Below are positions 1 through 9,557 of a stretch of DNA of 64,000 nucleotides, in pieces (position 1 is the stretch's first letter; every line of letters begins with the position of its first letter). Both the position numbers and the translations under genes were made by a program. The stretch spans positions 1,240,001-1,304,000 of the forward strand of contig NZ_CP024633.1 of assembly GCF_004924335.1 (NCBI RefSeq), read 5' to 3'. Below the pieces are notes generated by a model. It was not told the DNA's origin. It ran no database searches and saw nothing but the letters and a program-made list of their open reading frames with translations. Source of the stretch: Mycobacteroides salmoniphilum. Its GTDB lineage: Bacteria > Actinomycetota > Actinomycetes > Mycobacteriales > Mycobacteriaceae.

Positions 1-133
1 GCGCGATGGTGTCGTCTTGGGCCGGCCTGTAGATATGGCGTTGCACGAACGGGAAGTTATAGACCTTCGACATCATGGTCCAGTACCGCGTGACCAGCTC
101 ATTGAGCGAACGCCGTGGCGCGATGGCAGTCAT
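1..133 (-). CDS. Putative methyltransferase, N-terminal 44 codons (runs off the window edge)
   Basis: This is an uninterrupted minus-strand frame from an ATG at 133 to the window edge. The start is supported by a TAGGTT hexamer (140-145) ending six bases upstream, the leaderless arrangement common here. The visible residues begin MTAIAPRRSLNELVTRYW and continue with an aromatic-rich stretch ending near a PAQDDTIA sequence. That resembles the leader helix before the SAM-binding motif of class I methyltransferases, but no SAM motif is in view, so the function is a guess. It is divergent from the PucR-type regulator across a 240-bp spacer. Confidence 0.5.
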   Translation of the reverse strand, partial: MTAIAPRRSLNELVTRYWTMMSKVYNFPFVQRHIYRPAQDDTIA

Positions 134-180
134 CTGTGAAACCTAGAAGTGGCACGAGTGAAAGTCCGTGACTCGGCCCG

Positions 181-195
181 ATCTTTGTGAAAGAT
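181..195. promoter_or_regulatory. 15-bp palindrome in the methyltransferase/PucR spacer
   Basis: ATCTTT (181-186) and AAAGAT (190-195) form perfect 6-bp arms around GTG. It lies between two divergent genes, about 36 bp upstream of the methyltransferase -10 hexamer, so it could be an operator for the PucR-type regulator. No other evidence supports this. Confidence 0.35.
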
Positions 196-373
196 ACGAG
201 GCATATGTCCGAAAGCTATGACTGGCCCCAAGAACCTCCGTGCCGTGCGATGAACCTGTGAGCAAACCTCCGAACTCAACTGCGGGACGGTAGGGTGCGC
301 AGGGGTCTCGCGGATATGGTCCGTGAGGGGACGGGTATTCCACGGTGCAGTGGGAGAAGGTTGGAGTCCGCTG

Positions 374-1528
374 ATGACGGCGTCGCTCAGTGATCGGTTC
401 ATGCGCCAGCTGCCGGAGACGGTGCGCCATGCGGTGGACTGCTTCGCCGCTGAGGTGCCGTACTACGGGATGCTGCCCCGTGAGGTTCTCGATGGTGAGA
501 TCACCGAGTTCACCAAGCAGAATTTCCGGATTTTCGTCCGGGTGCTTTTGGAGTCGCGGCCGCCCACCGAAGACGAGTTGGCAGGGCCGATCCTGGCGGC
601 GTCACGGCGGGCGCAGGAGGATATTCCGCTCGCGGCGCTCCTGGCCGCGTACAGCGTTGCCGCGCGGGTCGGCATAGAGACGCTCCGGGAACTGGCAACC
701 CCCGACGAGGTCAACGAGGTGCTCACGGTCAGCGTCCAACTGCAACGGTATCTGCAGTTGATGGTGCCCGCGGTTACCACCGCGTATCTGGAAGAGCGCC
801 AAGGTCTTCACGGTGCGTCGGCGGAGGCTCGGCGCGACCTTTTCGATGCGTTGGTCAAGGGGACACCGTGGGTGGAGGCCGCCGAACGCGCGAGTGTCAC
901 GCTGGCGTTGTCCTATGACGTGCTGTTCCTCTACATGCCGGAACCGGCGGGGAACACCGTGGTGGCTCGGCGGCGTGCCCACCGCGTGCAGGACGTCGTC
1001 GATCAGTACGCACGTGAGCCCGTGCTCACGTCTTTGGATGGTCGCGGGGGTGTCATATTGTTGCCGGCCGTGGGCAAGGTGGAATCGCTGCTGCCCTTGT
1101 TCTCAGAGGTGGCCGGCGGGCCTGTCACGCTCGGAGTCTCCGAGGCGGCCGATCCCGGTGAGATTGCGGCGGCCACGGAAGAGGCGCGTGAATTGGCGCT
1201 GCTCGCACTGAGACTCGGCCGGGCGCCCGGCGCCTACCGGCTGCCGGACGTGCTCATGGAGTACCAGATCACCCGTCCCGGCAGGGCGCGTGATCTGCTC
1301 GCTGCGACGGTTCAGCCACTGGCGGCACACCCCCATTTGCAGCAGGCGCTCAGCGCGTATCTGCAGCACGAACACGGACGGCAGCTTGCGGCCAAATCGC
1401 TGCATGTGCACCCGAACACCCTTGACTACAGACTCCGTCGCGTCGCCGAACTCACCGGCCTGGATCCCGCGCAGCCGTCGGCCGCGCGCACTCTCGCGGC
1501 CGCGTTATTGGCCGTAAAGGCCCGCTGA
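374..1528 (+). CDS. PucR/CdaR-family transcriptional regulator
   Basis: A 384-aa protein. The first 150 or so residues (from RFMRQLPETVRHAV) are helical and resemble the RsbRD-type sensor domain found in many actinobacterial PucR regulators. A middle region of mixed alpha/beta follows. The last 60 residues carry the PucR C-terminal HTH (HGRQLAAKSLHVHPNTLDYR), which ends in the family-typical RLRRVAELTGLDP. The ATG at 374 is chosen over an in-frame upstream ATG at 323 because GGAG at 363-366 sits 7 nt before it. The gene is divergent from a putative methyltransferase and convergent with a lipase 7 bp downstream. The target is unknown; the lipases and the methyltransferase are neighbours only. 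Confidence 0.82.
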   Translation: MTASLSDRFMRQLPETVRHAVDCFAAEVPYYGMLPREVLDGEITEFTKQNFRIFVRVLLESRPPTEDELAGPILAASRRAQEDIPLAALLAAYSVAARVGIETLRELATPDEVNEVLTVSVQLQRYLQLMVPAVTTAYLEERQGLHGASAEARRDLFDALVKGTPWVEAAERASVTLALSYDVLFLYMPEPAGNTVVARRRAHRVQDVVDQYAREPVLTSLDGRGGVILLPAVGKVESLLPLFSEVAGGPVTLGVSEAADPGEIAAATEEARELALLALRLGRAPGAYRLPDVLMEYQITRPGRARDLLAATVQPLAAHPHLQQALSAYLQHEHGRQLAAKSLHVHPNTLDYRLRRVAELTGLDPAQPSAARTLAAALLAVKAR

Positions 1529-1535
1529 CTCCGGT

Positions 1536-2852
1536 TCAGAGCCGCCCGGCGAGGAGCTTCACGAACGCCACAACCTGTCGGACGTACATGGTCAGGGCGC
1601 GTGGTGAGAGGACCGTTGACACCACCGTTCGGATATCGGGTCGCGTCGGTAATGCCTTGCCGCGCATACGTTCATCGAGCCAACCGAGCGCATCATGACC
1701 GCCGGACAGTAACAAAAAGACGCGCTCGCTGGCACGGTCGCGCCGGTAGGTGACGTGTGCGCCACCGGCGATGTAGTCCTCGGCGAGTTGGTCCGTGCTG
1801 GAAACCGGCAGGAGTACGTCGTGGATCGAGTGGTAGAGGTAAATCGGCGCGGTGGGGGTGCGTAGCCCCAGCGTCATCGCGTCGGTGAGGGCGGCGATTT
1901 CCGGTGTGTCCATCACCTCTTCAAGGGGGCGGTCGAAGATCTTGTTGAAGTTGAGAAATGGCCAGTACAGCAGTGCCTGGATGACGGTCAGGCGTTCGGC
2001 CTTCTCGACCATCCGGCGACCTCTCTTGGTGAGGTGCTTCTGCAGGAAGTCCTGGATGGAGGGACTTACCCGCATCATGGCCGCCAGCACGATGATGATG
2101 AGCCCCGAGGAGTATCGGCCGCTGAGATGGTGCATGAGGGGGCCGGGTTGGGGGGCGGGTGCGCCGATCAGCGCGCCCACCAGATTGAGTTCGGGCGCGT
2201 ACTCACCGGCGAGTTCGGCGGCCCAGGCGGTCGCGTTGCCGCCGGCCGAGTACCCCCATACCGCTGTCGGAGTGTGGACGGACAGTTGCGGGATGCCGTC
2301 CTCGCCGGATGCGGCAATCGTGGCGCGCAGCGCGTCCAGCACGTGGTAGCCGGGTTGTTTGGGCGCCATCCAGAGGCCCTTCGGTCCCTCATGGTCGCTG
2401 ATGGTGACTATCCACCCTCGTTGGAGTGCGGCCACTGCCAGCAGAAACTCGTTTTGTGACTGGTTGATGCCGAAGGTGCGGTGCTGCAGGTAATAGGAGG
2501 GGAATCTCTTGGGGGTGACGGCGTCAATCGCACTCTGGAAGGCAAGCAGCGGCGCTGTCTCTGTCGCCTTCTTCGGGACGAGCACCGTTGTCACGGTCGT
2601 CTCGGGGGCCCCATGTAGGTCGGTGCTGCGATAGAGCACCTGCCACGCGTGCAGCCGCAGGGGGATGAGTCCAAACAACCCGATCCGAACTCGCCTGCGC
2701 CGCAAGGGTGTACCGGGCGCGGTTTTGTCCCAGCCCTCGGGTGGGACAAAGAATGGGTCGTCCGGGGACGGCAGTGGCTTATCAAGTTGCATCGGCCAGG
2801 CCTCGATCGACTGAGTCGCCGGGGTCGACGTGGGCGCAGTGCCGGCAGTCAT
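1536..2852 (-). CDS. LIP-family (secretory lipase type) alpha/beta hydrolase, copy 1
   Basis: A 438-aa alpha/beta hydrolase of the LIP (fungal secretory lipase) family, which mycobacteria carry in several copies as triacylglycerol lipase/esterases. The nucleophile elbow is GYSAGG with the serine at about residue 202. The acid/His part is represented by YHSIHDVLLPVSSTDQLAEDY and the late LSGGHDALGWL. There is no obvious signal peptide despite the family name. AGGAG precedes the ATG. It is a full-length paralogue of the next gene upstream, with the same length and the same serine position, so a tandem duplication is likely. The substrate is unknown. Confidence 0.85.
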   Translation of the reverse strand: MTAGTAPTSTPATQSIEAWPMQLDKPLPSPDDPFFVPPEGWDKTAPGTPLRRRRVRIGLFGLIPLRLHAWQVLYRSTDLHGAPETTVTTVLVPKKATETAPLLAFQSAIDAVTPKRFPSYYLQHRTFGINQSQNEFLLAVAALQRGWIVTISDHEGPKGLWMAPKQPGYHVLDALRATIAASGEDGIPQLSVHTPTAVWGYSAGGNATAWAAELAGEYAPELNLVGALIGAPAPQPGPLMHHLSGRYSSGLIIIVLAAMMRVSPSIQDFLQKHLTKRGRRMVEKAERLTVIQALLYWPFLNFNKIFDRPLEEVMDTPEIAALTDAMTLGLRTPTAPIYLYHSIHDVLLPVSSTDQLAEDYIAGGAHVTYRRDRASERVFLLLSGGHDALGWLDERMRGKALPTRPDIRTVVSTVLSPRALTMYVRQVVAFVKLLAGRL

Positions 2853-3212
2853 CTGGCTCCTGTCCTTGCTCTTGTCGCTCTTGTCGCTCTTGTCTTCCTG
2901 GGTGAACGTGATGGGTAGTCGTGACGCCCGGAGAAGAATCTGAGGATTCGCGCAGCGTATTCAACAAGAATGATCCGCGGTAACGAATCGGCGTTGAATC
3001 GGGGTTAGCCACTAAGGCGCCAGTGTGACCTTGTGGTTCATCACCGATCAAGCAAACGGCCGAAGTCAACCTCGAGACTGCGCTCAGAATACACGGGCCG
3101 TCATCGCCGCTGTCCAGGCGGTTACCGGCGGGTAATGCCGCGGTAGAAACTGAACACTGAGTTGGCTTTTTGGTTAAGTTCTCGCCGCGATGGTCGGCCA
3201 TTGTTGCGGCAC
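2853..3212. other. 360-bp spacer between the two lipases
   Basis: There is no credible gene. Next to the lipase-1 start lies a 9-bp tandem repeat (unit CTTGTCGCT, two full copies at 2871-2888 plus partial copies either side). Apart from the ribosome-binding site of lipase 1, I see no other recognisable element. It presumably holds the lipase-1 promoter. Confidence 0.6.
2871..2894 (-). repeat. Short tandem repeat in the lipase-1 leader
   Basis: CTTGTCGCT occurs at 2871-2879 and 2880-2888, followed by CTTGTC at 2889-2894 and preceded by the partial CTTGCT at 2865-2870. On the coding strand it lies just upstream of the AGGAG ribosome-binding site of the lipase, about 18 nt before the ATG. Copy-number change would alter the leader length. 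Confidence 0.6.
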
Positions 3213-4529
3213 CTACAGACGGCCGAGGAAAAGCTTCAGGATTCCCCGTTGCCACTGCAGCTGGCTCCGCACCGCGCGGCGGTTCAGCGACGTGGAGAGC
3301 ACGGTCTGGACGTCCGATTCCGCAGGCAATGGTTGACCCGCCAACCGCTCGGCCAACCAGCCGAGGGCGTCGCTGCCGCCAAGCAGGGCCAGCAGAATAT
3401 GTTCGGTGCTCCGGTCGCGCCGGTAAGTGACATGAGTGCCACCCGCGATGTAGTTCTGCGCCAGCTGATCGGAGCCCTCGATCGGAAGTAGCTGGTCATG
3501 GATGGCGTGGTACAGGTAGACCGGCGCGCTGGGCATGCGGTGCCCCAGTTCCATTTCTTCGGTGACTCGGGCGATTTCGGGCGCTTTCATCAATTCTTCG
3601 ATGGGCCGATCGACGAACGTGTCGAAGTTCTTGAATGGCCACCGCAAGACCGATTCCGCGAGACTTACCTCAGCCGCCTTGGCGATGATCTGACGACCGC
3701 GCGGGGTCAGGTGTCCACCGAGGAATTCGAGTGTGCTCGGGTGCGCCCGCGTCATCGCGGCCAGCACCGGTGGGATGAGTCCGGAGGCGAATCTGCCGCT
3801 GTGCTTCCGCACGAGCGCGCCTGGCCGGGCCGCGGGAGCGCCAAGCAGCGCTCCGACGACATTGAGTTCCGGTGCGTAGACGGGCGCCATCTCGGCCGCC
3901 CAGGTGCTCCCCGTTCCGCCTCCGGAGTACCCCCAGAATCCGACAGGGGCGTTGGCCGGGAGGCGAGGCATGCCATGCGCGCCGCCGGCGTTCAAGGTTG
4001 CGCGCACCCCGTCCAGGACGTGATACCCCGGCTGCCTGGCCACCATCCATAGTCCATGCGGCCCTTCGTGATCGCTTACCGAGACCACCCAACCTCGGGC
4101 GAGTGCGGCCACCATCAACATCAGTTCGTTCTGAGCCTGGTTGAGGCCGAATGTTCGGGGAAGCAGCCCATAGGAGGGGAAGGCTCGTGGAGACACCGCA
4201 TCGATGGCGCACTGATAGGCCAGGACCGGCGACGTCTCGCAGGCGTCGCGGGGCACCAGCACTGTTGTCACTGTGGTCTCGGGGGCGCCGTGGAGGTCGG
4301 TGGTGCGGTAGAGCAGGTGCCAGGCCTGCAGGCGCAGGGGGACTATGCCGAACAAGGCGATACGAATTCTCCTGCGCCGCAATACACTTCCCGGCAGTGT
4401 GTTCTCCCAGCCGGATGGGGGTAGGTAGAAAGGATCCTCGGGCGAGGGCCTGGGCTTGCCGTTAAGCGGTGGCCATTCCTCGACCGGTAGCGTGATCGGT
4501 TCGATTGCGGGTGCGGGCTTGGCCGTCAT
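3213..4529 (-). CDS. LIP-family alpha/beta hydrolase, copy 2
   Basis: A 438-aa paralogue of the preceding lipase, aligning from end to end (shared blocks include LHGAPETTVTTVLVP, SDHEGP.GLWM, QPGYHVLD and GGTHVTYRRDR). The nucleophile elbow is GYSGGG with Ser at about 202. A histidine-bearing segment (YHAIHDQLLPIEGSDQLAQNY) matches copy 1. The late GHDALGWL of copy 1 reads GSDALGWL here: the His is replaced by Ser, which may matter if that His is catalytic. The ATG at 4529 has TACGCT (4536-4541) ending 6 nt upstream, which suggests leaderless expression. It lies downstream of the kgd terminator, so it is probably a separate unit. Confidence 0.84.
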   Translation of the reverse strand: MTAKPAPAIEPITLPVEEWPPLNGKPRPSPEDPFYLPPSGWENTLPGSVLRRRRIRIALFGIVPLRLQAWHLLYRTTDLHGAPETTVTTVLVPRDACETSPVLAYQCAIDAVSPRAFPSYGLLPRTFGLNQAQNELMLMVAALARGWVVSVSDHEGPHGLWMVARQPGYHVLDGVRATLNAGGAHGMPRLPANAPVGFWGYSGGGTGSTWAAEMAPVYAPELNVVGALLGAPAARPGALVRKHSGRFASGLIPPVLAAMTRAHPSTLEFLGGHLTPRGRQIIAKAAEVSLAESVLRWPFKNFDTFVDRPIEELMKAPEIARVTEEMELGHRMPSAPVYLYHAIHDQLLPIEGSDQLAQNYIAGGTHVTYRRDRSTEHILLALLGGSDALGWLAERLAGQPLPAESDVQTVLSTSLNRRAVRSQLQWQRGILKLFLGRL

Positions 4530-4581
4530 TGGTGCAGCGTATTGAACACGCGCGCAACGAGGCAGGGGTCCGGTAATGAAT

Positions 4582-4609
4582 CAGGCCCACCCCCTAAGGG
4601 GCGGGCCTG
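4582..4609 (-). terminator. Hairpin terminator downstream of kgd
   Basis: A 12-bp stem with one mismatch (4582-4593 pairs with 4598-4609, 4-nt loop). It lies 20 bp beyond the kgd stop codon and before the promoter of lipase 2. There is no long T tract, so it would be the I-shaped type typical of mycobacteria. Confidence 0.7.
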
Positions 4610-4628
4610 ACCTTGGGTTCGCTCACTC

Positions 4629-7600
4629 CTACTCGGATGTGGGAGCGAACGCCTCGTCGATGATCTCCTGCTGCTCGACGGCATGCACCTTCGAGGAACC
4701 GGAGGACGGTGCCGACATGGCCCGGCGCGAGATCTTGGTCAGGCCGGTGAGGCGCGGTACCACCTCGGGCAGGTTCAAGCCGAAGGTCGGCCAGGCGCCC
4801 TGGTTCGCAGGCTCTTCCTGCACCCAGATGTACTGCGTACCATCCGGATACCGGCCCAGGGTCTCTTCCAGTCGGAAGCGCGGGATGGGGTACAGCTGCT
4901 CGATGCGCACAATCGCAACATCGTCGCGCTTGTCGGCATTCTTACGAGCCGCCAGGTCGTAGTACAGCTTGCCGCTGGTCAGCAGGATGCGGCGGACCTT
5001 GCTGCGATCGCCGACGCCATCCTCGTAGCTGGCCTCTTCGAGAACCGATCGGAACTTGCGGTCGGTGAAGTCCTTGATATCGCTGACCGCAGCCTTGTTG
5101 CGCAGCATGGACTTTGGTGTGAACACCACCATCGGCCTGGTGATGCCGTCCAGCGCGTGCCGGCGCAGCAGGTGGAAGTAGTTGGCGGGTGTCGACGGCA
5201 TCGCCACCGTCATCGACCCCTCGGCGCACAGCTGCAGGAACCGTTCGATACGGCCCGAGGTGTGATCGGGACCCTGTCCCTCGTGGCCGTGGGGGAGCAG
5301 CAACACCACCTCGGAGAGCTGGCCCCATTTGGCCTCACCGGAGGAGATGAACTCGTCGATGATGGACTGCGCACCGTTGACGAAGTCGCCGAACTGTGCC
5401 TCCCACAACACCATTGCATCTGGATTGCCCACCGAGTAGCCGTACTCGAAGCCGACGGCAGCGTATTCCGACAGTGATGAGTCATGCACCACGAGACGTC
5501 CGCCGGTGGGGTTGCCCTCGGCGTCGACGCCGACCAGCTTCAGCGGACTGAACTCATCGCCGTTGTGTCGGTCGATGATCACGGCGTGGCGCTGGGTAAA
5601 GGTGCCCCGCTTGGAGTCCTGGCCCGTGAGCCGCACCACCTTGCCCTCGGCGACGAGGGTGCCGAGGGCAAGTAGCTCGCCGAAGGCCCAATCCACCTTG
5701 CCCTCGTAGGCCATTTCGCGACGCTTCTCCAGCACCGGCTTGACCCGCGGGTGCACGGTGAAGTCCTCTGGTACCGACAGGAAGGCGTCGCCGATGCGCT
5801 GGAGCAGTGCCTTGTCGACGGCGGTGACCAATTTCTGCGGCAGCTGCTGGTCTTCTTCGACCGACTCGCTCGGCCGCTGCTGGTACTTCTCCAGATCGCG
5901 GACCTCGTTGAACACCCGCTCCAGCTGGCCCTGGTAGTCGCGCAGGGCGTCCTCGGCCTCTTTCATCGAGATATCGCCGCGGCCGATCAGGGATTCGGTG
6001 TAGGTCTTGCGCACACCGCGCTTGGTGTCGATGACCTCGTACATCTGCGGGTTGGTCATCGAGGGGTCGTCGCCCTCGTTGTGGCCGCGCCGGCGGTAGC
6101 AGACGAGGTCGATGACGACGTCCTTGTTGAACTTCTGCCGGAAGTCGACGGCCAGTCGTGACACCCAAACGCACGCCTCGGGGTCGTCCCCGTTGACGTG
6201 GAAGATTGGCGCCCCAATCATTTTCGCGACGTCGGTGCAGTACTCGCTGGATCGCGAATGCTCCGGTGCGGTGGTGAAACCGATCTGGTTGTTGACCACG
6301 ATGTGAATGGTGCCGCCGGTCCGGTAGCCGGGGAGGTTGGCGAGGTTCAGGGTTTCGGCCACCACGCCCTGTCCGGCGAATGCGGCGTCACCGTGCAGCA
6401 TCAGGGGCACCACGGTGAAGCGGCCGCCGTCGGTGCCGACGTCGAGGACGTCCTGTTTGGCCCGCACCAGGCCTTCCAGCACCGGGTCCACGGCCTCCAG
6501 GTGCGAGGGGTTCGCGGTCAGTGACACCTCGATGTCGTTGTCGCCGAACATCTGGATGTAGGTGCCGGAGGCGCCCAGGTGGTACTTCACGTCACCGGAG
6601 CCGTGCGCGAGTGCCGGGTTCAGGTTGCCCTCGAACTCGGTGAAGATCTGCGAGTACGGCTTGCCGACGATATTCGCCAGCACGTTGAGGCGGCCGCGGT
6701 GCGGCATGCCAATGACCACCTCGTCGAGGCTGTGCTCGGCACTCTGGTCGATGACCGCGTCCATCATCGGGATGACACCCTCGGCGCCTTCCAGTGAGAA
6801 CCGCTTCTGTCCAACATATTTGGTGGCCAAAAAGGTCTCGAACGCCTCGGCGGCATTGAGCTTCGAGAGGATGTACTTCTGCTCGGCGACGGTGGGCTTA
6901 TCGTGCTTGACCTCGATGCGGTCCTGTAGCCACTTCTGCTGCTCGGGTTCCAGGATGTGGGTGTATTCCACGGCGGCGTGCCGGCAGTACGCGTCGCGCA
7001 GTACCGAGAGCACGTCGCGCAGCTTCATGTACTCCTGACCCTTGAACCCCGAGACCTTGAACTCGCGGTCCAGGTCCCACAGCGTCAGACCGTGGGTGAG
7101 TACATCCAGATCGGGGTGGCTGCGGAAACGGGTCTTGTCCAGGCGCAGCGGATCGGTGTCGGCCATCAAATGGCCTCGGTTGCGGTATGCCGCAATCAGT
7201 TCCAGCACCCGAGCGTTCTTGTCGAGGATCGAGTCGGGGTTGTCGATGCGCCAGCGCACCGGCTCGTAGGGGATGCCCAGCTCACGGAAGATGTCGTCGA
7301 AGAAGTCGTCGGAGAGCAGCAGCTGATGCACCGTGCGCAGGAAGTCGCCGGATTCGGCACCCTGGATGATGCGATGGTCGTAGGTGGACGTCAGCGTCAT
7401 GAGCTTGCCGATGCCCAGATCGGAGATGCGCTCCTCGCTGGCGCCCTGGAACTCCGCGGGGTATTCCAGCGCGCCGGCACCGACGATGGCACCCTGACCG
7501 CGCATGAGGCGGGGCACCGAGTGCACGGTGCCGATGGTGCCCGGATTGGTCAGCGAGATCGTGACCCCGGAGAAGTCCTCGGCCGTCAACTTGCCGTCCC

Positions 7601-8345
7601 GTGCGCGCCGCACGATGTCCTCGTAGGCGGTGATGAACTGGCCGAAAGCCATTGTCTCGCAGCCCTTGATGGCGGCCACGACAAGGGTGCGGTTACCGTC
7701 CTTGCCGGGCAGGTCGATGGCCAGGCCCAGGTTGATGTGAGCGGGCGTTACGGCCGTGGGCTTCCCGTCCACCTCGGCGAAATGCCGGTTCAAGTTCGGG
7801 AAGTCCTTGACGGCCTGGACGATGGCGTAGCCCAGCAGGTGCGTGAAGGAGATCTTGCCGCCGCGGGTGCGCTTGAGGTGATTGTTGATGACGATGCGGT
7901 TGTCGATCATCAGTTTGGCGGGGATCGCCCGGACGCTGGTGGCGGTCGGGATCTCCAGGGAGGCCGACATGTTCTTGACGACGGCTGCGGCGGCGCCGCG
8001 CAGTACCTGACTCTCGTCACCTTCGGCTGAAGGCACCGGCGGAAGGGCAGGCTTCGGTGCAGCGACTGGCGCGGCTGCCGGGGCCGCCGCAGGTGCGGGC
8101 GCTGCAGGTGCAGGTGCGGCGGGTGCAGGTGCGGCGGGTGTCGCAGGTGCAGCCGCGGGTGCCGGGGCAGGCGCGGGCGCCGCTGCGGCGTGGCCGTTGC
8201 CGGCGTCGGTCGCGGGCTCGGCCACGTAGTCGGCGAGAAATTCGTGCCAGCTGGAGTCCACCGAGGACGGGTCTTCCTTGAATCGCTGGTACATCTCCTC
8301 GACCAGCCATTCGTTCTGCCCGAATTGGGGATTTGAACCGTTCAC
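4629..8345 (-). CDS. kgd: Multifunctional 2-oxoglutarate decarboxylase / dehydrogenase E1-E2 (Kgd/SucA)
   Basis: A 1238-aa TCA-cycle enzyme. In order: a short N-terminal segment ([15 protein letters not shown]), an Ala/Pro linker from about residue 45 to 105, an E2-like acyltransferase domain without a lipoyl domain (ends near [15 protein letters not shown]), then the ThDP-dependent E1 module with [11 protein letters not shown]...NNQIGF (ThDP motif) and the transketolase-like C-terminus. In the family it decarboxylates 2-oxoglutarate to succinic semialdehyde, makes hydroxy-oxoadipate, or acts as KDH E1, and is inhibited by GarA. The GTG at 8345 is chosen because the M. tuberculosis protein also begins just before [12 protein letters not shown] and a purine-rich site precedes it. 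An in-frame ATG at 8438 exists but adds an unconserved Arg-rich tail. Confidence 0.96.
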   Translation of the reverse strand: MNGSNPQFGQNEWLVEEMYQRFKEDPSSVDSSWHEFLADYVAEPATDAGNGHAAAAPAPAPAPAAAPATPAAPAPAAPAPAAPAPAAAPAAAPVAAPKPALPPVPSAEGDESQVLRGAAAAVVKNMSASLEIPTATSVRAIPAKLMIDNRIVINNHLKRTRGGKISFTHLLGYAIVQAVKDFPNLNRHFAEVDGKPTAVTPAHINLGLAIDLPGKDGNRTLVVAAIKGCETMAFGQFITAYEDIVRRARDGKLTAEDFSGVTISLTNPGTIGTVHSVPRLMRGQGAIVGAGALEYPAEFQGASEERISDLGIGKLMTLTSTYDHRIIQGAESGDFLRTVHQLLLSDDFFDDIFRELGIPYEPVRWRIDNPDSILDKNARVLELIAAYRNRGHLMADTDPLRLDKTRFRSHPDLDVLTHGLTLWDLDREFKVSGFKGQEYMKLRDVLSVLRDAYCRHAAVEYTHILEPEQQKWLQDRIEVKHDKPTVAEQKYILSKLNAAEAFETFLATKYVGQKRFSLEGAEGVIPMMDAVIDQSAEHSLDEVVIGMPHRGRLNVLANIVGKPYSQIFTEFEGNLNPALAHGSGDVKYHLGASGTYIQMFGDNDIEVSLTANPSHLEAVDPVLEGLVRAKQDVLDVGTDGGRFTVVPLMLHGDAAFAGQGVVAETLNLANLPGYRTGGTIHIVVNNQIGFTTAPEHSRSSEYCTDVAKMIGAPIFHVNGDDPEACVWVSRLAVDFRQKFNKDVVIDLVCYRRRGHNEGDDPSMTNPQMYEVIDTKRGVRKTYTESLIGRGDISMKEAEDALRDYQGQLERVFNEVRDLEKYQQRPSESVEEDQQLPQKLVTAVDKALLQRIGDAFLSVPEDFTVHPRVKPVLEKRREMAYEGKVDWAFGELLALGTLVAEGKVVRLTGQDSKRGTFTQRHAVIIDRHNGDEFSPLKLVGVDAEGNPTGGRLVVHDSSLSEYAAVGFEYGYSVGNPDAMVLWEAQFGDFVNGAQSIIDEFISSGEAKWGQLSEVVLLLPHGHEGQGPDHTSGRIERFLQLCAEGSMTVAMPSTPANYFHLLRRHALDGITRPMVVFTPKSMLRNKAAVSDIKDFTDRKFRSVLEEASYEDGVGDRSKVRRILLTSGKLYYDLAARKNADKRDDVAIVRIEQLYPIPRFRLEETLGRYPDGTQYIWVQEEPANQGAWPTFGLNLPEVVPRLTGLTKISRRAMSAPSSGSSKVHAVEQQEIIDEAFAPTSE

Positions 8346-8483
8346 GGCAGTCTTCGCCTCGCTCCGTCTCGTTCGATATTCAGTCCGTCTAGCGACCGGT
8401 ACCAGGCTAACGCGTCGCCAACGGGGGTGAGGTGTCACGGTGATATGACAGAGGCGACATCATCGGCGCCGCTGATGGCCGCA

Positions 8484-8510
8484 GGGTGGCCGCACCGTGA
8501 ACAGCCACCC
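8484..8510 (-). terminator. Possible weak terminator after the Rv1249c-like gene
   Basis: GGGTGGC (8484-8490) and GCCACCC (8504-8510) form a perfect 7-bp stem with a 13-nt loop. It begins 10 bp after the stop of the upstream minus-strand gene. There is no T tract. Confidence 0.35.
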
Positions 8511-8520
8511 CGGTGTGTTG

Positions 8521-9276
8521 CTAGCTCTTGGGTGCGACCAGGCGCAACTGCACCGGCCATACGGTTGGTGGAGGTCCAAAGGCATGACGTGCGTTGGTGA
8601 TTATCCGTTTGCCAATGAACCGGTTACCGCCGGCGCCGATGACGGCGCCGATCCCGGCCGGCAACAGCTTGCCAAACGCCATGGCACCGCGCTTCACCGC
8701 GAATTTCTTGGTGAACCGCTTGAGCAGGGTGGCATTGAGATGGCTTAGCGCGGGCACCGGCAGCGTCGAGGTGGCCTCGGCCAGCCAGCCGCCTCCGACA
8801 GTGCGCTCCTTGCCCAGCACGTCCGACACCGTCGTCTCGCCGTCCTCGCCCAACATGACGGCGAGCACCAGCGTGTGCCGGTGTTCGATCTTGGCGAGCT
8901 CGATGTCGTGGACCGCTGCCAGCGCCAAGGTGAAGAGCGACGTCGCCTCCAGGAACAACACGGCCTCCCCGGCGGTGGCCGACAATGCGGCCAGAGTGCC
9001 TACCCCGGGGAATGCGGCGGCGGCGCCGACGGCGGCACCACTGCCCATCACCGTCGCCAGGTATCGCTTCTCCAACATGGTGATGATGTCGCTGGGTGCG
9101 GCGCCGGGATGGGTGGTGCGTAGTTTCTGGACATACGCGCGGACCGCGGGTTCCTGAACCTTGGTGCTCTGGTCCAGGATGAATGAGAGGAGCTTGCCGG
9201 AGGCCCCGAGTTTGGATTCCTTGCCCTTGCCGCTCAAGGCGAGCTGCCGCTGCGGTTCGGTGATGCGAGTGCTCAT
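8521..9276 (-). CDS. Hydrophobic/membrane-associated protein (Rv1249c position)
   Basis: A 251-aa protein of unknown function. After a polar N-terminus (STRITEPQRQLALSGKGKES) and a helical stretch comes a long Gly/Ala-rich hydrophobic segment (about residues 85-130, including GAAVGAAAAFPGVGTLAAL). A second hydrophobic Gly-rich segment lies near the end (LLPAGIGAVIGAGG). It sits directly upstream of kgd on the same strand, as Rv1249c does in M. tuberculosis. The ATG at 9276 is preceded by AAGGAA about 10 nt upstream. An upstream in-frame extension to 9633 would overlap the divergent promoter and is not believed. A glycine-zipper or EcsC-like membrane association is possible but not shown. Confidence 0.75.
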   Translation of the reverse strand: MSTRITEPQRQLALSGKGKESKLGASGKLLSFILDQSTKVQEPAVRAYVQKLRTTHPGAAPSDIITMLEKRYLATVMGSGAAVGAAAAFPGVGTLAALSATAGEAVLFLEATSLFTLALAAVHDIELAKIEHRHTLVLAVMLGEDGETTVSDVLGKERTVGGGWLAEATSTLPVPALSHLNATLLKRFTKKFAVKRGAMAFGKLLPAGIGAVIGAGGNRFIGKRIITNARHAFGPPPTVWPVQLRLVAPKS

Positions 9277-9557
9277 CGGCGTGTGTTCCTTCAATGCGGT
9301 GGGCTGGATGGGTCCACGTTGTTGTGAGCGAAGATTTGGTCTCACAGTAGTGAAGACGAATGACGAGCGCTTTTCGTTCCTTAACAGGTAGCCCGGTGGG
9401 GTGTGTTTCCGATAACTGGCAAGCTGTAGTTCGTCGACGGCCGTCGGTCTCGTGTGACAACGGCGGGGCGGATCCGGGGGAAGCGGACACATCGTCTCGT
9501 GGGGTGGAATCGGTGAGATGCAGCTCACATTTGTTAGGAAAGGGAAGGTTTTGCCGC

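Noticed and set aside
6957..8030. Open plus-strand frame of 357 codons antisense to kgd
   Set aside because: It mirrors the third-codon GC bias of kgd, has no family features and no ribosome-binding site, and kgd is unambiguous.
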